Shown here: positions 38,696-50,090 of the stretch, one piece after another
Layout of the letters: each line of letters opens with the position of its first letter
Position numbering within the stretch: the first letter of the stretch is position 1
Source of the DNA: Spirochaetales bacterium
Lineage (GTDB): Bacteria; Spirochaetota; Spirochaetia; Sphaerochaetales; Sphaerochaetaceae
Assembly: GCA_012523305.1 (NCBI GenBank)
Contig: JAAYIV010000019.1
Span: 1-62,984, forward strand
Direction of reading: 5' to 3'
Length of the DNA stretch: 62,984 nt
Translations under genes and position numbers: made by a program
The notes under the pieces: model-generated
Database searches by the model: none
What the model was told of the DNA's origin: nothing
The model's input: only the letters and a program-made list of their open reading frames with translations

Positions 38696-38764
38696 GCCAA
38701 CCATTTCAGTTGGCCTCACTTTCTATATTTCGTCTCCAAAGTCAGCATGTAAAGTTCCACATGC
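38696..38764 (-). other. Two hairpins between rpoC and rpsL
   Basis: GCATGT-N8-ACATGC (38745-38764) lies 21 nt after the rpoC stop. GCCAAC-N7-GTTGGC (38696-38714) lies 66 nt before the rpsL ATG. Neither has a T run. They may be processing sites or a leader target for S7 or S12; no promoter with a good -35 is evident. Confidence 0.45.
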
Positions 38765-38785
38765 CGTCAGAGGAAAGACACGAGA

Positions 38786-41700
38786 TCAATCCTCGTCGCC
38801 TTCATCCTCTTCAGGAACTTCACCTTCGGATATTGTCTCTCCCAAATCGTCAAATTCGAAGTCATCGTCATCGGCATACATTTCCGACCGACGCAACCCC
38901 ATGATTGACTGCACTTTCTCTCCGAGATCAATCGGATTTTCTTCTTTGACCTTGATGCTCCGATACCGTTTCATACCGGTACCCGCAGGAATCAAATGTC
39001 CGATGATTACGTTCTCTTTTAGGCCGCGCAACACATCTCTACTACCAGCAATCGCAGCATTTGTCAATACCTTGGTAGTCTCCTGGAATGAAGCGGCAGA
39101 GATGAAGGAATCGATGCTCAGCGAAGCTCTGGTAATACCCAATAGCATCGGTCGTGCATCTGCCGGTTGTCCTCCTTCTCGGATTACCCTGGCATTTTCT
39201 TCATGGAATCTGTATTTGTCGACCTGTTGCCCTTGTATGAATCCAGTATCGCCAACATTAATTACTTCGACTTTTCTTAACATTTGTCGAACCACAACGC
39301 CAAGATGCTTATCATTAATGTCTACACCTTGAAGGCGATATACTTCCTGTACTTCATCGAGCAAGAATGATTGCAAGGCATTCTCACCGAGAATATCCAA
39401 GATGTCATGTGGATCAATCGGTCCGTCACAAAGGCGTTCGGCAGCTTCAACACGATCTCCGTCACGAACGAGCATATGTTTGCTCATAGGAACCAAATGT
39501 TTGAATTCATGACCAAAATCATCTTCGACAACCACTACTCTCTTGCCTTTCACGACCGAGCCAAATTTGACAACACCTTCGACTTTTGAAAGAACCGAAG
39601 GATTTTTCGGCCTGCGTGCCTCGAACAATTCACCGACTCTCGGAAGTCCTCCGGTGATATCCTTGGTCTTGATGCTTTCCTTAAGAAGTTTTGCAAGGAT
39701 CCGACCTTTTTTCACCTTTACACCGTCTTCAATGTTGAGATAACTTGAAGCTGGCAAGTGATACGTTGCCAAAGCCTCTTGATCCTCACCGATTATCATG
39801 ATACGCGGCTGCAAGGTCTCACTGATATGGTCGGTAATCTTTTTTTCAATACTCCCTGTTTCAGCGTTTACTTCTTCTTTAAGCGTTGTCCCCAACTTGA
39901 TATCAACGAATTGGATTTTTCCATCGAATTCGGCGATGATTGGCTCACTAAACGGGTCGAACACTACAATCGCATCGCCAGCAGGAACAATCATATCCTC
40001 ATGAACTTTCAATTCCGAACCATTACGTATGTCGAGTTTCTGCTCCTGGGCAACCAACAAAACCTGATCGTGAAAGAGCCTGATGATGCCCACATCGTGG
40101 GCAGTAATCAATTTTCCTTTCTTATCTTGGTACAACGGTGCCCCGTGGAACACACGATCTCCGTCATGTACCAAAATCTTTTCGTGATCGGAAGTCGGTA
40201 GTGAAGCCAATACCCTACTAAACTTGATATACCCTTTCCGAGTAAACAATTTGGTCTTATCTTCTGTCTCAACCAAAGTTCCATATATGCTGTTGATAAC
40301 AGCAGGATGACCAAGGGTTAGCCTGTTCTCTTCAGCTCCGCTAGTCGCAGTCCCTCCGATATGGAAGGTTCTCATCGTAAGCTGAGTTCCCGGTTGACCG
40401 ATCGACTGAGCTGCGATGATACCAACCGCTTCACCGATTTCAACCGGTCGGTTAGTTGCAAGGTTACGGCCATAACATTTTCGACATACGCCATGCTTTG
40501 CCTCACAAGTGAGTACGGTTCTGATTGCAACAGTTTCAATACCCGATTCTTCAATCTTATTGGCAATTTCACCAGTAATCTCTTGGTTCACATCAACAAT
40601 CAACTCTCCGGTGATCGGATGCTTTACTTTTTCAAGCGTAAACCTACCGATTATTCTTTCAGCCAACGATTCGACGATTTCATCCCCATCCTTCATCGCC
40701 GTTCGTTCGATTCCGTTAATCGTCCCGCAGTCATCTTCATTGATGACCACATCTTGGGCAATATCGACCAAACGCCGCGTCAAGTATCCGGCTTCTGCTG
40801 TCTTCAATGCAGTATCCGCCAATCCTTTTCGTGCACCGTTTGTCGAGATAAAGAATTCGATGATGGATAATCCTTCACGGAAGTTAGACCTGATCGGGAA
40901 TTCGATGATATCACCAGAGGGTTTTGCCATCAAACCTCGCATTCCACCTAACTGACGAATCTGTGTTTTAGAACCTCTTGCTCCCGAATCCGCCATCAGA
41001 TAGAGAGGGTTGAAACCATTTTGGCTTGTTTTCAATTCATCCATCAAAGCACTGGAAATTTCTTCCGTAGTCTTGCTCCACACTTCGATAACACGGTTAT
41101 AACGTTCATCCTGAGTGATATGGCCTTGACGATACTGGTCGCGAATCTCCATCTGACGTTGTTCGGCAGAAGTAACTAATTCTTTCTTCGCTTCAGGGAT
41201 TATCATGTCTGAAAGACCGATAGTCGCACCGAAGAGCGTTGCATATTTAAATCCGATATCTTTGATAGAATCGAGCATTTTTACAGCAACGGATGATTTT
41301 TGGGTCTTGATCACTTCCCCGACAAGTCGTTTCAGTTCTTTATCACCAAAACACACGTTCTGATATCCGATTTCAGGTGGCATCTCTGCATTGAAAATCA
41401 CCCTCCCCGGAGTGGTTTCAAGGATATTACCATCTGAAAGCCGGTATTTGATAAGAGCGTTATAGGATAACGAACCTACTTCGATTGCCAAAAGAATCTC
41501 GTCCAAAGAATCGAAAAACTTACCGGTTCCCTTGGCATTAGCCATCTCACGTGTAAGATAATTGATGCCCAGCACCATATCTTGGGCGGGGAACACGATC
41601 GGTTTGCCGTTTGCCGGATCCAACAGATTGGTCGCGGACAGCATGAGCGTCCAACATTCAATCTGGGCAGCTTGTGTCAATGGAACGTGAACAGCCATCT

Positions 41701-43060
41701 GGTCCCCGTCAAAGTCAGCATTATATGCATGGCAAACGAGCGGATGCAGTTTTATTGCCTTGCCATCGACCAATACAGGTTCAAACGCTTGGATTCCCAA
41801 GCGGTGCAATGTAGGAGCACGGTTAAGTAACACCGGGTGTTCCTTAACGACATCATCAAGGATTGCCCAGACTTCGGGAGTTTCCTGTTCGACAAGTGTT
41901 TTCGCTTTCTTGATGTTATATACGATACCCTTTTGAACCAGCTTCTTCATAATGAAAGGCTTGTACAACTCTAAGGCCATCTTCGCTGGCAAACCACATT
42001 GATGCAGGCGCAACTCAGGACCGACAACGATTACTGAACGTCCGCTATAGTCAACACGCTTACCTAATAGGTTCTGTCGGAACCGGCCTTGTTTTCCCTT
42101 CAACATGTCAGACAGTGATTTGAGAGGTCTGTTAGAAGCCCCCTTGACCACCCGTTTTTTCTTCGAATTGTCAAATAGTGCGTCAACAGCTTCCTGCAGC
42201 ATTCGCTTTTCATTACGGATAATGATATCGGGAGCATGTAAGGCCATCAAACGAGTGAGTCTGTTGTTACGATTTATTACCCTTCTGTACAGATCATTAA
42301 GATCGCTTGTCGCAAATCGACCACCATCGAGTTGTACCATCGGACGTAACTCCGGTGGAATTACCGGAATGACAGTGAGAATCATCCATTCCGGGCGGTT
42401 ACCGCTATCACGGAAATTCTCTACCACTTCGATTCGCTTGAGCAAGCGTTTGTCTGCTTTATCACCCTTCTGAAGCATCTGTTCGCGCAACTGGGTTGAC
42501 AATTCTTCAAGATCAAGGTTTTCAAGCATTACTTTTACAGCTTCAGCACCCATCATGGCCTGGAACGATTCACCGAATTGATCTCTGGCAGAATAGTATT
42601 CTTCCTCGGTAAGCATCTGTTTGTATTTCAATTCAGTTTCACCGGGGTTGGTTACCACGTACTTTTCATAATAGAGAATCGACTGTAAAGATGTTCGCGG
42701 GATATCAAGCAAAAGGCTCATCCGTGAAGGTACTGAACGATAATACCAGATATGTGAAACAGGAGAGGCCAAATCAATATGACCCATCCTTTCACGACGT
42801 ACTTTAAAATGGGTTACTTCAACGCCACACCGGTCACAAATTACCCCTTTATAACGGATTGATTTGAATTTCCCGCAGTAACATTCCCATTCTTTCGTCG
42901 TGCCGAAAATCTTCTCGCAGAAGAGGCCGTCCCTTTCTGGTCGTAGAGTCCGGTAATTTATTGTCTCCGGCTTCTTGACCTCACCATAGGACCACGCACG
43001 AATTTGTTCCGGCGAGGCCAACTTGATCATGATGTTGTCGAAATCCTGAATTTCTTTCAT
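38786..43060 (-). CDS. rpoC: DNA-directed RNA polymerase subunit beta'
   Basis: 1424 residues. The N-terminal zinc ribbon ([23 protein letters not shown]) is intact. The catalytic NADFDGD motif places the Mg-binding aspartates at 449, 451 and 453. The second zinc site ([17 protein letters not shown]) and the trigger loop with RTFHIGGTA are present. The C-terminus ends in an acidic tail ([28 protein letters not shown]). It is 14 bp after rpoB. No inserted domains or split are visible. Confidence 0.98.
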   Translation of the reverse strand: MKEIQDFDNIMIKLASPEQIRAWSYGEVKKPETINYRTLRPERDGLFCEKIFGTTKEWECYCGKFKSIRYKGVICDRCGVEVTHFKVRRERMGHIDLASPVSHIWYYRSVPSRMSLLLDIPRTSLQSILYYEKYVVTNPGETELKYKQMLTEEEYYSARDQFGESFQAMMGAEAVKVMLENLDLEELSTQLREQMLQKGDKADKRLLKRIEVVENFRDSGNRPEWMILTVIPVIPPELRPMVQLDGGRFATSDLNDLYRRVINRNNRLTRLMALHAPDIIIRNEKRMLQEAVDALFDNSKKKRVVKGASNRPLKSLSDMLKGKQGRFRQNLLGKRVDYSGRSVIVVGPELRLHQCGLPAKMALELYKPFIMKKLVQKGIVYNIKKAKTLVEQETPEVWAILDDVVKEHPVLLNRAPTLHRLGIQAFEPVLVDGKAIKLHPLVCHAYNADFDGDQMAVHVPLTQAAQIECWTLMLSATNLLDPANGKPIVFPAQDMVLGINYLTREMANAKGTGKFFDSLDEILLAIEVGSLSYNALIKYRLSDGNILETTPGRVIFNAEMPPEIGYQNVCFGDKELKRLVGEVIKTQKSSVAVKMLDSIKDIGFKYATLFGATIGLSDMIIPEAKKELVTSAEQRQMEIRDQYRQGHITQDERYNRVIEVWSKTTEEISSALMDELKTSQNGFNPLYLMADSGARGSKTQIRQLGGMRGLMAKPSGDIIEFPIRSNFREGLSIIEFFISTNGARKGLADTALKTAEAGYLTRRLVDIAQDVVINEDDCGTINGIERTAMKDGDEIVESLAERIIGRFTLEKVKHPITGELIVDVNQEITGEIANKIEESGIETVAIRTVLTCEAKHGVCRKCYGRNLATNRPVEIGEAVGIIAAQSIGQPGTQLTMRTFHIGGTATSGAEENRLTLGHPAVINSIYGTLVETEDKTKLFTRKGYIKFSRVLASLPTSDHEKILVHDGDRVFHGAPLYQDKKGKLITAHDVGIIRLFHDQVLLVAQEQKLDIRNGSELKVHEDMIVPAGDAIVVFDPFSEPIIAEFDGKIQFVDIKLGTTLKEEVNAETGSIEKKITDHISETLQPRIMIIGEDQEALATYHLPASSYLNIEDGVKVKKGRILAKLLKESIKTKDITGGLPRVGELFEARRPKNPSVLSKVEGVVKFGSVVKGKRVVVVEDDFGHEFKHLVPMSKHMLVRDGDRVEAAERLCDGPIDPHDILDILGENALQSFLLDEVQEVYRLQGVDINDKHLGVVVRQMLRKVEVINVGDTGFIQGQQVDKYRFHEENARVIREGGQPADARPMLLGITRASLSIDSFISAASFQETTKVLTNAAIAGSRDVLRGLKENVIIGHLIPAGTGMKRYRSIKVKEENPIDLGEKVQSIMGLRRSEMYADDDDFEFDDLGETISEGEVPEEDEGDED

Positions 43061-43074
43061 CCGATGTCTCCTGC

Positions 43075-46000
43075 TTAATTGGCAGAGTTCTTTTTATTAA
43101 TCAACTCTTCGTCACGCTCCGTAAGGGGAACCTGCTTTCCCTTAGAATCGTATACCGACATATCGAGTGCCAGACCTCTTACTTCCTGTACCAACACGTT
43201 AAAGGCTTCGGGCATTCCCGCATTAATCGCCGGTTCACCCTTCACGATGCTTTCATAAATCTTCACACGGCCATTCATATCGTCACTCTTGATAGTAAGA
43301 AGTTCCTGGAGGGTATTGGCTGCTCCATAAGCTTCGAGCGCCCACACTTCCATTTCTCCCAACCTTTGGCCACCGAACTGGGCTTTTCCACCGAGTGGTT
43401 GCTGAGTAACCAATGAATAAGGACCTGTTGATCGGGCGTGCATCTTGTCATCCACCAGGTGGTGCAGTTTGAGGTAGTAGATATAACCACAAAATACCGG
43501 GTTCACAAAAGCTTCTCCGGTACGTCCGTCAAAGAGCTGGGCTTTCGAGTTGAGCGGTAAATTGGCTTGCCTCATCTTCTCTTCGATCTGTTCGATCGAT
43601 GCCGATTGGAACACAGGGGACGAATACCATTCATCCAAATCGTGAGCTGCCCATCCGAGTTGTGTTTCCATCAACTGTCCGATGTTCATTCGAGAAGGAA
43701 CGCCCAAAGGATTCAAACAGACATCCAATGGTGTGCCGTCTGCCATGTATGGCATATCCTCTTCGGGAAGCACTCTGGAAACGACACCCTTGTTGCCGTG
43801 CCTTCCGGCCATTTTGTCACCTTGGCGTAACTTTCGTTTCGTAGCGATAAGGACCTTGACCATCTCATCGACGCCCGGGGGCAATTCATCGCCTTCGCTG
43901 CGCTTGAGACGCTGTATATCGATTACCGTACCTTCGGTTCCGTGAGGTACTTTCAGAGAAGTATCGCGAACTTCCTTGGCTTTTTCACCGAAGATCGAGT
44001 TGAGTAACTTGAATTCCGGCGTGGTATCCGATTCTGATTTCGGAGTCACCTTTCCAACAAGGATATGACCAGGTCGAACCACACTACCGATACGGACGAT
44101 GCCATCCTCATCCAATTGCTCGAGCATCTTCTCACTGGTGTTAGGTATATCCCTTGTGAGTTTTTCAGGCCCTAATTTGGTTTCACGAATATCGGTAGTA
44201 AATTCCTTGATATGGATTGACGTATAGATATCTTCCTTCACCACCCGTTCGGAAATCAGCACCGCATCTTCGTAGTTATAGCCGTTCCACGGTACGAATC
44301 CGACCAAGATATTCCTGCCTAAGGCAAGTTCACCATTATCGGTTGCCGGGCCATCTGCGATGACCGTTCCGGCCTCGATGTGCTGCCCGACTTCAACAAT
44401 TGGTTTTTGATTGAAACAAGTATCCTGGTTCGTCCGTTCGAATTTCCTAATTTCGTAAGTATCTATTTCGCCTTCGATCTCAGGCTGATCAGGAGTTATT
44501 CCGATCTGAACAGAAGAAACATACGTCACTGTCCCAGCACGTTTGGCTTTTACCAACACCCCTGAGTCGTATGCCGTCTTTGCCTCCATTCCCGTACCCA
44601 CGTATGGAGCTTCGGGGAATAAGAGGGGAACTGCCTGACGCTGCATGTTAGAGCCCATCAGTGCTCTGTTCGCATCATCATGCTCAAGAAACGGGATCAG
44701 TGAAGCAGCGACACTGATTACTTGCTTCGGAGAGACGTCCATGTATCTTACTTCATTGGCGCTTCGAGTAGTGTAATCACCGCTACGACGAACAGGAATA
44801 TCTTTCTCGAGGAAGTTCCCATCAATATCGATTTTTGCATTTGCCTGGGCAATGAAGTGTTTTTCTTCGTCATTGGCATCCAGGTAGCGATAGGTATCGT
44901 TCACTATTCCATTTACAACCTTTCTGTAGGGTGTTTCCAAGAATCCGTGTTCATTTACCCGAGTATAGTTCGCTAATGACACGATCAGTCCGATATTCGG
45001 ACCTTCAGGAGTCTCGATCGGACACATTCTTCCATAATGGGTGTAGTGTACGTCACGAACTTCGAACCCTGCCCTGTCTCGTGACAGACCGCCAGGACCC
45101 AATGCGTTAAGACGCCTTTTGTGAGTCAGCTCTGCAAGCGGGTTAACCTGATCCATGAACTGGCTCAATTGGCTTGACCCAAAGAATTCCTTGATTGCGG
45201 CAACCACCGGTTTGATCGAAACAAGATCTTGAGGTTTCACCTGGTTTGTTTCAAGGTTCATTCTTTCGCGAGCAATTCGTTCCATTCGAGCAAAAGCACC
45301 GCTTAATTGATTCTGCAACAATTCGCCAACTGAACGGACCCTTCTGTTTCCCAGGTGGTCAATGTCATCAACATTTTCCTCGCCGATGTACACTTTGATG
45401 AGGAAGTCCATAGTGTTGACGATATCCTGAGGGACAAGAACGGTAAGATCAGTGCTCGCCAATTCATCCTCTTCATCGTCACCAGAACCAAATTTCTTAT
45501 TGAACTTATACCGGCCGACACTACCGAGATCATAACGACGACTCGAGAAGAACATATCCGGAAGATCTTTTTCAGCTCGCTCGATCGCAATCATTTCACC
45601 GGGTTGTAATACCGAGTAGATTGGTGAAAGCACGTCTTCTTTGGTAGGTTCGTCATTACCCTCTTGGGTATATTTTGCATCCTCGACCTCAAGACAGTTG
45701 AGAATGATTCGTGAATGCAACGAATCTTCGGCCTGCTCATCAATGATTTGAAGGCTTGTGATACCGTCGTTCACCAGTTCTGTAAGATAGGTAGGGGAAA
45801 GTTCGTCGCCGGCACGCAGTCTTTTTACTTTCTGTCCATCCTTCAGTGTTACCCACACATCAGTAAAAGCAACGGATCCAACGAGGGCATTGTTGGCATT
45901 AGGATCTGCAGATAATTCGACTGTCTTCCCTTTATAAAAATGGGCTACGATCTTCTCACGTGAATCAAGCCCGATAGCACGAAGGAATAATGTTCCCAAA

Positions 46001-46596
46001 ATTCGTTTCTTGCGATCGATTTTCGCGAATATGAGTTCTTTTTTCTTATCGTCGATTTCAAACTCAAGCCATGATCCCCTGTAAGGAATTATCCGTGAAG
46101 AATAGACTCCCTTCTCGTTGGAGAAAATTACTCCCGGAGACCTATGGATCTGGCTGACAACTACACGTTCGGCACCGTTGATTATGAAAGTCCCTCGATC
46201 AGTCATCAACGGAATATCGCCAAAAAAGATCTCTCTTTGGCGCAATTCCCCGGTTGAAGTGAATTCAAGGGTAATCTTGGCTTTAATAGGAACCGAGAAT
46301 GTTCGTCCTTTGCGTTTGCATTCGATTTCCGAAAACTTTGAGTTATCGAAATCGATGGTATACCCGTCATAATGCAGACACATTTCGCCGTTTTGGCTTT
46401 CAATCGGGAATGTCGATTGGAACACCTGCTCGAGGCCGTATGCAGGATCTGGAGGTAGATCTTGCTTAATGCGTTCGAGCTGCAGGAACCGTTCGTAAGA
46501 ATCAATCTGGATTCCTACGAGATTGGGCAATTCACAGACTTCCTTGAATTGGGCTCCAACATATTTTCTTTGGATGGATTTGCCTTTGGCAACCAT
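43075..46596 (-). CDS. rpoB: DNA-directed RNA polymerase subunit beta
   Basis: 1173 residues from the ATG at 46596. A GTG two codons earlier adjoins the GGAGG site itself and is unlikely. The rifampicin pocket reads [30 protein letters not shown], with Ala and Asn where E. coli has Ser522 and Ser531. The Asn is residue 497 (codon 45106-45108). The catalytic region [18 protein letters not shown] and the C-terminal [25 protein letters not shown] are intact. It lies 177 bp after rplL behind a folded leader. Confidence 0.98.
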   Translation of the reverse strand: MVAKGKSIQRKYVGAQFKEVCELPNLVGIQIDSYERFLQLERIKQDLPPDPAYGLEQVFQSTFPIESQNGEMCLHYDGYTIDFDNSKFSEIECKRKGRTFSVPIKAKITLEFTSTGELRQREIFFGDIPLMTDRGTFIINGAERVVVSQIHRSPGVIFSNEKGVYSSRIIPYRGSWLEFEIDDKKKELIFAKIDRKKRILGTLFLRAIGLDSREKIVAHFYKGKTVELSADPNANNALVGSVAFTDVWVTLKDGQKVKRLRAGDELSPTYLTELVNDGITSLQIIDEQAEDSLHSRIILNCLEVEDAKYTQEGNDEPTKEDVLSPIYSVLQPGEMIAIERAEKDLPDMFFSSRRYDLGSVGRYKFNKKFGSGDDEEDELASTDLTVLVPQDIVNTMDFLIKVYIGEENVDDIDHLGNRRVRSVGELLQNQLSGAFARMERIARERMNLETNQVKPQDLVSIKPVVAAIKEFFGSSQLSQFMDQVNPLAELTHKRRLNALGPGGLSRDRAGFEVRDVHYTHYGRMCPIETPEGPNIGLIVSLANYTRVNEHGFLETPYRKVVNGIVNDTYRYLDANDEEKHFIAQANAKIDIDGNFLEKDIPVRRSGDYTTRSANEVRYMDVSPKQVISVAASLIPFLEHDDANRALMGSNMQRQAVPLLFPEAPYVGTGMEAKTAYDSGVLVKAKRAGTVTYVSSVQIGITPDQPEIEGEIDTYEIRKFERTNQDTCFNQKPIVEVGQHIEAGTVIADGPATDNGELALGRNILVGFVPWNGYNYEDAVLISERVVKEDIYTSIHIKEFTTDIRETKLGPEKLTRDIPNTSEKMLEQLDEDGIVRIGSVVRPGHILVGKVTPKSESDTTPEFKLLNSIFGEKAKEVRDTSLKVPHGTEGTVIDIQRLKRSEGDELPPGVDEMVKVLIATKRKLRQGDKMAGRHGNKGVVSRVLPEEDMPYMADGTPLDVCLNPLGVPSRMNIGQLMETQLGWAAHDLDEWYSSPVFQSASIEQIEEKMRQANLPLNSKAQLFDGRTGEAFVNPVFCGYIYYLKLHHLVDDKMHARSTGPYSLVTQQPLGGKAQFGGQRLGEMEVWALEAYGAANTLQELLTIKSDDMNGRVKIYESIVKGEPAINAGMPEAFNVLVQEVRGLALDMSVYDSKGKQVPLTERDEELINKKNSAN

Positions 46597-46614
46597 TGTC
46601 ACCCTCCACAGGTC

Positions 46615-46751
46615 GCGAGCCTTTACCGTAATGGTGATGCTCGCATCGGATTAGGGATCGAGTCCGCAAATCGAATGATTTCAAAATTCCGGACTATAGA
46701 CACGACCGGCCACCGGAAAAGCTCCGGTGGCTGGGTTCAGGCAGATGCCTG
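46615..46751 (-). other. Hairpins between rplL and rpoB (attenuator/processing region)
   Basis: From 5' to 3' on the minus strand: CAGGCA-TC-TGCCTG (46738-46751), then GCCACCGGA-GCTTT-TCCGGTGGC (46709-46731, a perfect 9-bp stem), then GCGAGC-N18-GCTCGC (46615-46644) with an inner ACC/GGT pairing just before the rpoB GGAGG. In E. coli the rplL-rpoB gap holds an attenuator and an RNase III site; the same role is plausible here. The middle hairpin lacks a T run. Confidence 0.55.
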
Positions 46752-46773
46752 ATCAGTATGCATGAAAACCGTA

Positions 46774-47151
46774 TTATTTGACTTCAACAGTTCCGCCTGC
46801 TGCTTCAAGCTTTTCTTTGATGCTCTTTGCTTCATCCTTGGAGACAGCCTCCTTGATTGCTCCGCCAGCTGTGACCAAATCTTTTGCTTCTTTCAAACCA
46901 AGTCCGGTAATCGCACGTACTTCCTTGATTACTGGAATGGTCTTACCTTCGGCAACACCCTTGAGGATCACGTCAAATTCAGTCTGTTCCTCGACTTCTT
47001 CAACAGCAGCGGCTGCACCGCCGGCACCGCCAGCGACTGCAACTGCAGCAGCGGTAACGCCAAACTTCTCTTCCATCGCCTTGATGAGTTCTGAAATCTC
47101 CATCACGGTCATGTTTGCAATAGACTCGAGGATCTCTTCTCTAGTAGCCAT
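46774..47151 (-). CDS. rplL: 50S ribosomal protein L7/L12
   Basis: 125 residues. An N-terminal dimerisation helix pair ([31 protein letters not shown]) and an Ala/Gly-rich hinge ([23 protein letters not shown]) precede the C-terminal domain with [35 protein letters not shown]. It is the mobile stalk protein that recruits translation factors. It follows rplJ by 59 bp. Confidence 0.98.
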   Translation of the reverse strand: MATREEILESIANMTVMEISELIKAMEEKFGVTAAAVAVAGGAGGAAAAVEEVEEQTEFDVILKGVAEGKTIPVIKEVRAITGLGLKEAKDLVTAGGAIKEAVSKDEAKSIKEKLEAAGGTVEVK

Positions 47152-47210
47152 ATTATCTTCTCCTTATATGTGTACGGTAGTAGCAGGTCTACGTGAAGAC
47201 TAATACCGTA

Positions 47211-47717
47211 TTAGTTCTGTTTTGAGTCGACAAGCGACTGTAACGTACGAGCAAGTTTCGCCAAAGGCTCCTTCATGGTTCCCATGAGCATGGCGATCAA
47301 ATCCAATCTTGTCGGGAGCTTGCTATAGGCTTCAATCTCTTTATCAGAGAAAAGTTTGCCATTGAGATAGGCTCCTTTGACTTGTAGCGGGGCATTTTTT
47401 GTAAAGTCGAATAGAATCTTTGAAACCGCGTTCGAAGCATCTTCGCCTTTTGTCATTGCCACGGCTGTCGGCCCAACGAGAATATCATCAGCTCCCTTAT
47501 GATCCAGATCATTCAATGCAATCTTTGCAAACCTGTTCTTCACTACTCTGTATGCTGAAGCATTCTGGCGCAACTGATTGCGTAATTCTGTAATCTGACC
47601 GACGGTCATTCCCCGATAATCAGTGAAAATAAATCCGTCATATTCGGAGAATTCAGAGGTGATTTCCTTAACGGCCTCGACCTTCTGCTGTGCTTTTCGA
47701 GCTTGAAATTCTGCCAT
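47211..47717 (-). CDS. rplJ: 50S ribosomal protein L10
   Basis: 168 residues. The N-terminal rRNA-binding part has GFIFTDYRGMTVGQITELRNQLRQNASAYRVVKNRFAKIAL. The C-terminal helix (TMKEPLAKLARTLQSLVDSK) anchors the L7/L12 dimers. In many bacteria an L10 leader controls rplJL, but only 12 bp separate rplA and rplJ here, so no such leader exists. Confidence 0.97.
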   Translation of the reverse strand: MAEFQARKAQQKVEAVKEITSEFSEYDGFIFTDYRGMTVGQITELRNQLRQNASAYRVVKNRFAKIALNDLDHKGADDILVGPTAVAMTKGEDASNAVSKILFDFTKNAPLQVKGAYLNGKLFSDKEIEAYSKLPTRLDLIAMLMGTMKEPLAKLARTLQSLVDSKQN

Positions 47718-47729
47718 TTTGAATTCCTC

Positions 47730-48407
47730 CTAGTTCTCTTTAACAGTAATCATAACGCCAGGACCCATTGTTGAGCTCAGCGCTATGCTCTTGAGATAAT
47801 CGCCTTTCGCATCGCTTGGTTTCTTGCGCATCACTTCGGCAAGAACAACAGAGGCGTTCTCAGCGATTTTATTCGCATCCATTGAGACTTTGCCGATGGC
47901 CAAGTGCACAACACCGGTCTTATCAGAACGGAATTCTACACGACCTTGCCGCAACTCAGCTAAAGCACCCTTTAAATCGAATGTAACGGTCTGGGTTTTC
48001 GGGTTTGGCATCAATCCGCGCCTTCCAAGAATCGGACCCAAACGCCCCACATCTTTCATCATATCGGGAGTAGCGACAGCGACATCAAAATCCATCCATC
48101 CGCCACGAATCTTCTCAACCAGATCGGCATCTCCGACATAGGTTGCACCGGCGTCGAGCGCTTCTTGGGCTTTTTCGCCTTTGGCAAATACGAGGATTCG
48201 CTTCTCAGCGGAGAACTGATGGGGAAGGACAACGGTGTCGCGTACTGACTGGCTCTTCTTCAGTGAGAGATTCAACGAAAGCTCCACGGTTTCATCGAAC
48301 TTCGCAAAAGCTACTTTCTTAACAAGTTCGGCAGCTTCCTCGAAAGAATATTGCTTAGTCTTGTCAACTTGCTTGTAAGCTGCCAAATATTTCTTTCCGT
48401 GCTTCAT
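47730..48407 (-). CDS. rplA: 50S ribosomal protein L1
   Basis: 225 residues from the ATG at 48407 ([20 protein letters not shown]). A longer frame reads back into rplK, but GGAGG stands 6 nt before this ATG. It has [43 protein letters not shown] and the TSMGPGV-like end ([12 protein letters not shown]). L1 forms the stalk that releases E-site tRNA and can repress this operon. It starts 1 bp after the rplK stop. Confidence 0.97.
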   Translation of the reverse strand: MKHGKKYLAAYKQVDKTKQYSFEEAAELVKKVAFAKFDETVELSLNLSLKKSQSVRDTVVLPHQFSAEKRILVFAKGEKAQEALDAGATYVGDADLVEKIRGGWMDFDVAVATPDMMKDVGRLGPILGRRGLMPNPKTQTVTFDLKGALAELRQGRVEFRSDKTGVVHLAIGKVSMDANKIAENASVVLAEVMRKKPSDAKGDYLKSIALSSTMGPGVMITVKEN

Positions 48408-48408
48408 A

Positions 48409-48840
48409 CTATGCCTCCACCTCAACGCCCATGCTTCTGGCGGTGCCGGCAATAATTTTCTTGGCGGCTTCAATGTCGTTCGCATTCAAATCAGGCATTT
48501 TCGTCTTAGCGATCTCAGTCAATTGCGCCTGGGTCAGCTTGGCCACTTTTTGCGTGTGAGGAACACCGGATCCCTTAGCGAGTCCACATGCTTTCTTGAT
48601 AAGAACTGCAGCAGGCGGAGTCTTGAGGATGAATGTGAATGTCCTGTCAGCATAAATAGTGATAACGACAGGGATGACAAGTCCTGCTTCAATGTTTTTT
48701 GTTCTGTCATTGAATTGCTGGACAAACTGCGGTGCACTTACCCCATGAGGTCCCAATGCGGGTCCCACCGGTGGCGCGGGGGTGGCCTTTTGTGCCGGGC
48801 ACTGCAATTTAACGATAGCAGTAACCTTTTTCTTAGCCAT
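48409..48840 (-). CDS. rplK: 50S ribosomal protein L11
   Basis: 143 residues. It has the proline-rich N-terminal part with [30 protein letters not shown] (thiostrepton site region, Pro residues intact) and the RNA-binding C-terminus ending [20 protein letters not shown]11 works with the GTPase centre and RelA signalling. It follows nusG by 148 bp behind a structured leader. Confidence 0.98.
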   Translation of the reverse strand: MAKKKVTAIVKLQCPAQKATPAPPVGPALGPHGVSAPQFVQQFNDRTKNIEAGLVIPVVITIYADRTFTFILKTPPAAVLIKKACGLAKGSGVPHTQKVAKLTQAQLTEIAKTKMPDLNANDIEAAKKIIAGTARSMGVEVEA

Positions 48841-48862
48841 AACTTCTTCTCCTTACACGGTT

Positions 48863-48927
48863 GCATATATGCACCGCGTTGGTATTAACGCCCTTCAATA
48901 CGAAAGGCTCCCACCTCCTGCCCAACG
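48863..48927 (-). promoter_or_regulatory. Structured leader of rplK-rplA (ribosomal-protein autoregulation type)
   Basis: CGTTGG (48922-48927) pairs with CCAACG (48877-48882) and encloses GCCTTTC-GTATT-GAAGGGC (48890-48908). The single-stranded GGTGGGAG-like stretch recalls the L1-binding leaders found before rplK in many bacteria. An inverted GCATATATGC (48863-48872) follows before the AGGAG site. Confidence 0.55.
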
Positions 48928-48988
48928 GACAGTGAGGAGTATTTTCAAAAAACAACTGTGAAGCACCCAACCGATAACAAGGATACTT

Positions 48989-49546
48989 CTAAATTTTCTC
49001 AACTTGGAGGAAATCAACCTCAACCGGGGTAGATCGACCAAAAATTCCAACAAGGACCCGGAGGCGTCCCTTTTCCAAATTGACTTCTTCAATAGTACCG
49101 GTGAATGTTTCAAACGGCCCTTCAATAATCTTAACCTGTTCTCCAGCACTGAATGTTTGCTTGGGTCGCAGGGTTTTTTCAGTCTTGATTTCTCCGGTTT
49201 TTTGGAGAATACCCTTCAATTCATCGCTGCTCAACGGAGTCGGTTTTTTGCCATCCAACGAACCCACGAATCCGGTGACTCCCTGGATTCGTTTGATTTG
49301 AGAACAAAAGGTTTCCCATTGATAATCGGGAAGATCCATCTCGACAAGAATATAACTGGGAAGTATTTTCCGCTTAACGGTTTTTTTGACACCATCTTTG
49401 ACTTCGACTACTTCTTCGGTAGGAACTTTGATATCGAACACGACCTCAGCAAACTGGGGGTCACTTTCAATAATCTTGCGGATAGTTTTTTCTATTTTGT
49501 TCTCATACCCTGAATACGTATGGACGACATACCAGCCTTTCGCCAT
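48989..49546 (-). CDS. nusG: Transcription termination/antitermination protein NusG
   Basis: 185 residues. The NGN domain starts AKGWYVVHTYSGYENKIEKTI and has PSYILVEMDLPDYQWETFCSQIKRIQGVTGFVG. The C-terminal KOW domain has SAGEQVKIIEGPFETFTGTIEEVNLEKGRLRVLVGIFGRSTPVEVDFLQVEKI. It binds RNA polymerase and couples it to Rho or ribosomal S10. It lies 8 bp after secE in the conserved secE-nusG-rplK order. Confidence 0.98.
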   Translation of the reverse strand: MAKGWYVVHTYSGYENKIEKTIRKIIESDPQFAEVVFDIKVPTEEVVEVKDGVKKTVKRKILPSYILVEMDLPDYQWETFCSQIKRIQGVTGFVGSLDGKKPTPLSSDELKGILQKTGEIKTEKTLRPKQTFSAGEQVKIIEGPFETFTGTIEEVNLEKGRLRVLVGIFGRSTPVEVDFLQVEKI

Positions 49547-49554
49547 CTCTTCTC

Positions 49555-49737
49555 CTAAAACAGGAGGTTGACACCTTGCACGAGCAAGAAATCAACCAAA
49601 CCAAGGACGATCGAAATCACTAATGTAGAAACCATGACAACCTTGGTCGATGTCAAGACTTCTTCGCGGTTCGGCCACACGACCTTTTTCAACTCGAGGT
49701 GCGATTCTTTAAAGTACCGGATTAATTTCTTCATCAC
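49555..49737 (-). CDS. secE: Protein translocase subunit SecE
   Basis: 60 residues, the short one-helix form. The amphipathic part KLIRYFKESHLELKKVVWPNREEVLTSTKVVMV has the conserved W-P-N/R-E motif, followed by a single membrane helix (STLVISIVLGLVDFLLVQGV). It clamps SecY. It lies 24 bp after tRNA-Trp. Confidence 0.95.
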   Translation of the reverse strand: MMKKLIRYFKESHLELKKVVWPNREEVLTSTKVVMVSTLVISIVLGLVDFLLVQGVNLLF

Positions 49738-49761
49738 TTCACTCCTATTCCAAGAACCGAA

Positions 49762-49834
49762 CAGGCCAGGTAGGACTCGAACCTACAACATCTGGTTTTG
49801 GAGACCAGCGCTCTGCCATTGGAGCTACTGACCT
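49762..49834 (-). tRNA. trnW: tRNA-Trp (anticodon CCA)
   Basis: 73 nt. The acceptor AGGTCAG pairs with CTGGCCT with discriminator G. The anticodon arm is CTGGT-CTCCAAA-ACCAG, giving anticodon CCA. The T-arm is GTAGG-TTCGAGT-CCTAC. CCA is not encoded. It lies between rpmG and secE, the position of tRNA-Trp in many bacteria. Confidence 0.97.
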
Positions 49835-49854
49835 GTTCGATCCTCGAATCTCGG

Positions 49855-50034
49855 TTATTTTACCTTCGTCTCGCGATGAAGCGTATGCTTTTGATCAAAC
49901 GGACAATATTTGTTCAATTCGAGCTTTCCCGGAGTATTGCGGCGATTCTTTTCAGTGGTATAGTTCTTCCGCTTACATTCGCTGCACTGCAGAGCGATTT
50001 TCTCTACTGGACCTTTCTTTTTACTGCTAGCCAT
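49855..50034 (-). CDS. rpmG: 50S ribosomal protein L33 (three-cysteine variant)
   Basis: 59 residues from the ATG at 50034; the frame is open further upstream through the tRNA but that part is not coding. Cys17 and Cys20 form the first zinc pair (CSEC). The second pair reads CPFD: Cys44 is present but position 47 is Asp instead of Cys. The rest (GKLELNKY and [10 protein letters not shown]) is typical. It lies between the two tRNA genes, the usual tRNA-rpmG-tRNA-secE arrangement. Confidence 0.93.
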   Translation of the reverse strand: MASSKKKGPVEKIALQCSECKRKNYTTEKNRRNTPGKLELNKYCPFDQKHTLHRETKVK

Positions 50035-50090
50035 GATCAGACTCTCCTCAGGTGGACTACGCCACTCGTCTTTCCGCATAAGAAAAACAG

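Noticed and set aside
47718-47729. L10 leader before rplJ
   Set aside because: Only 12 bp separate rplA and rplJ.
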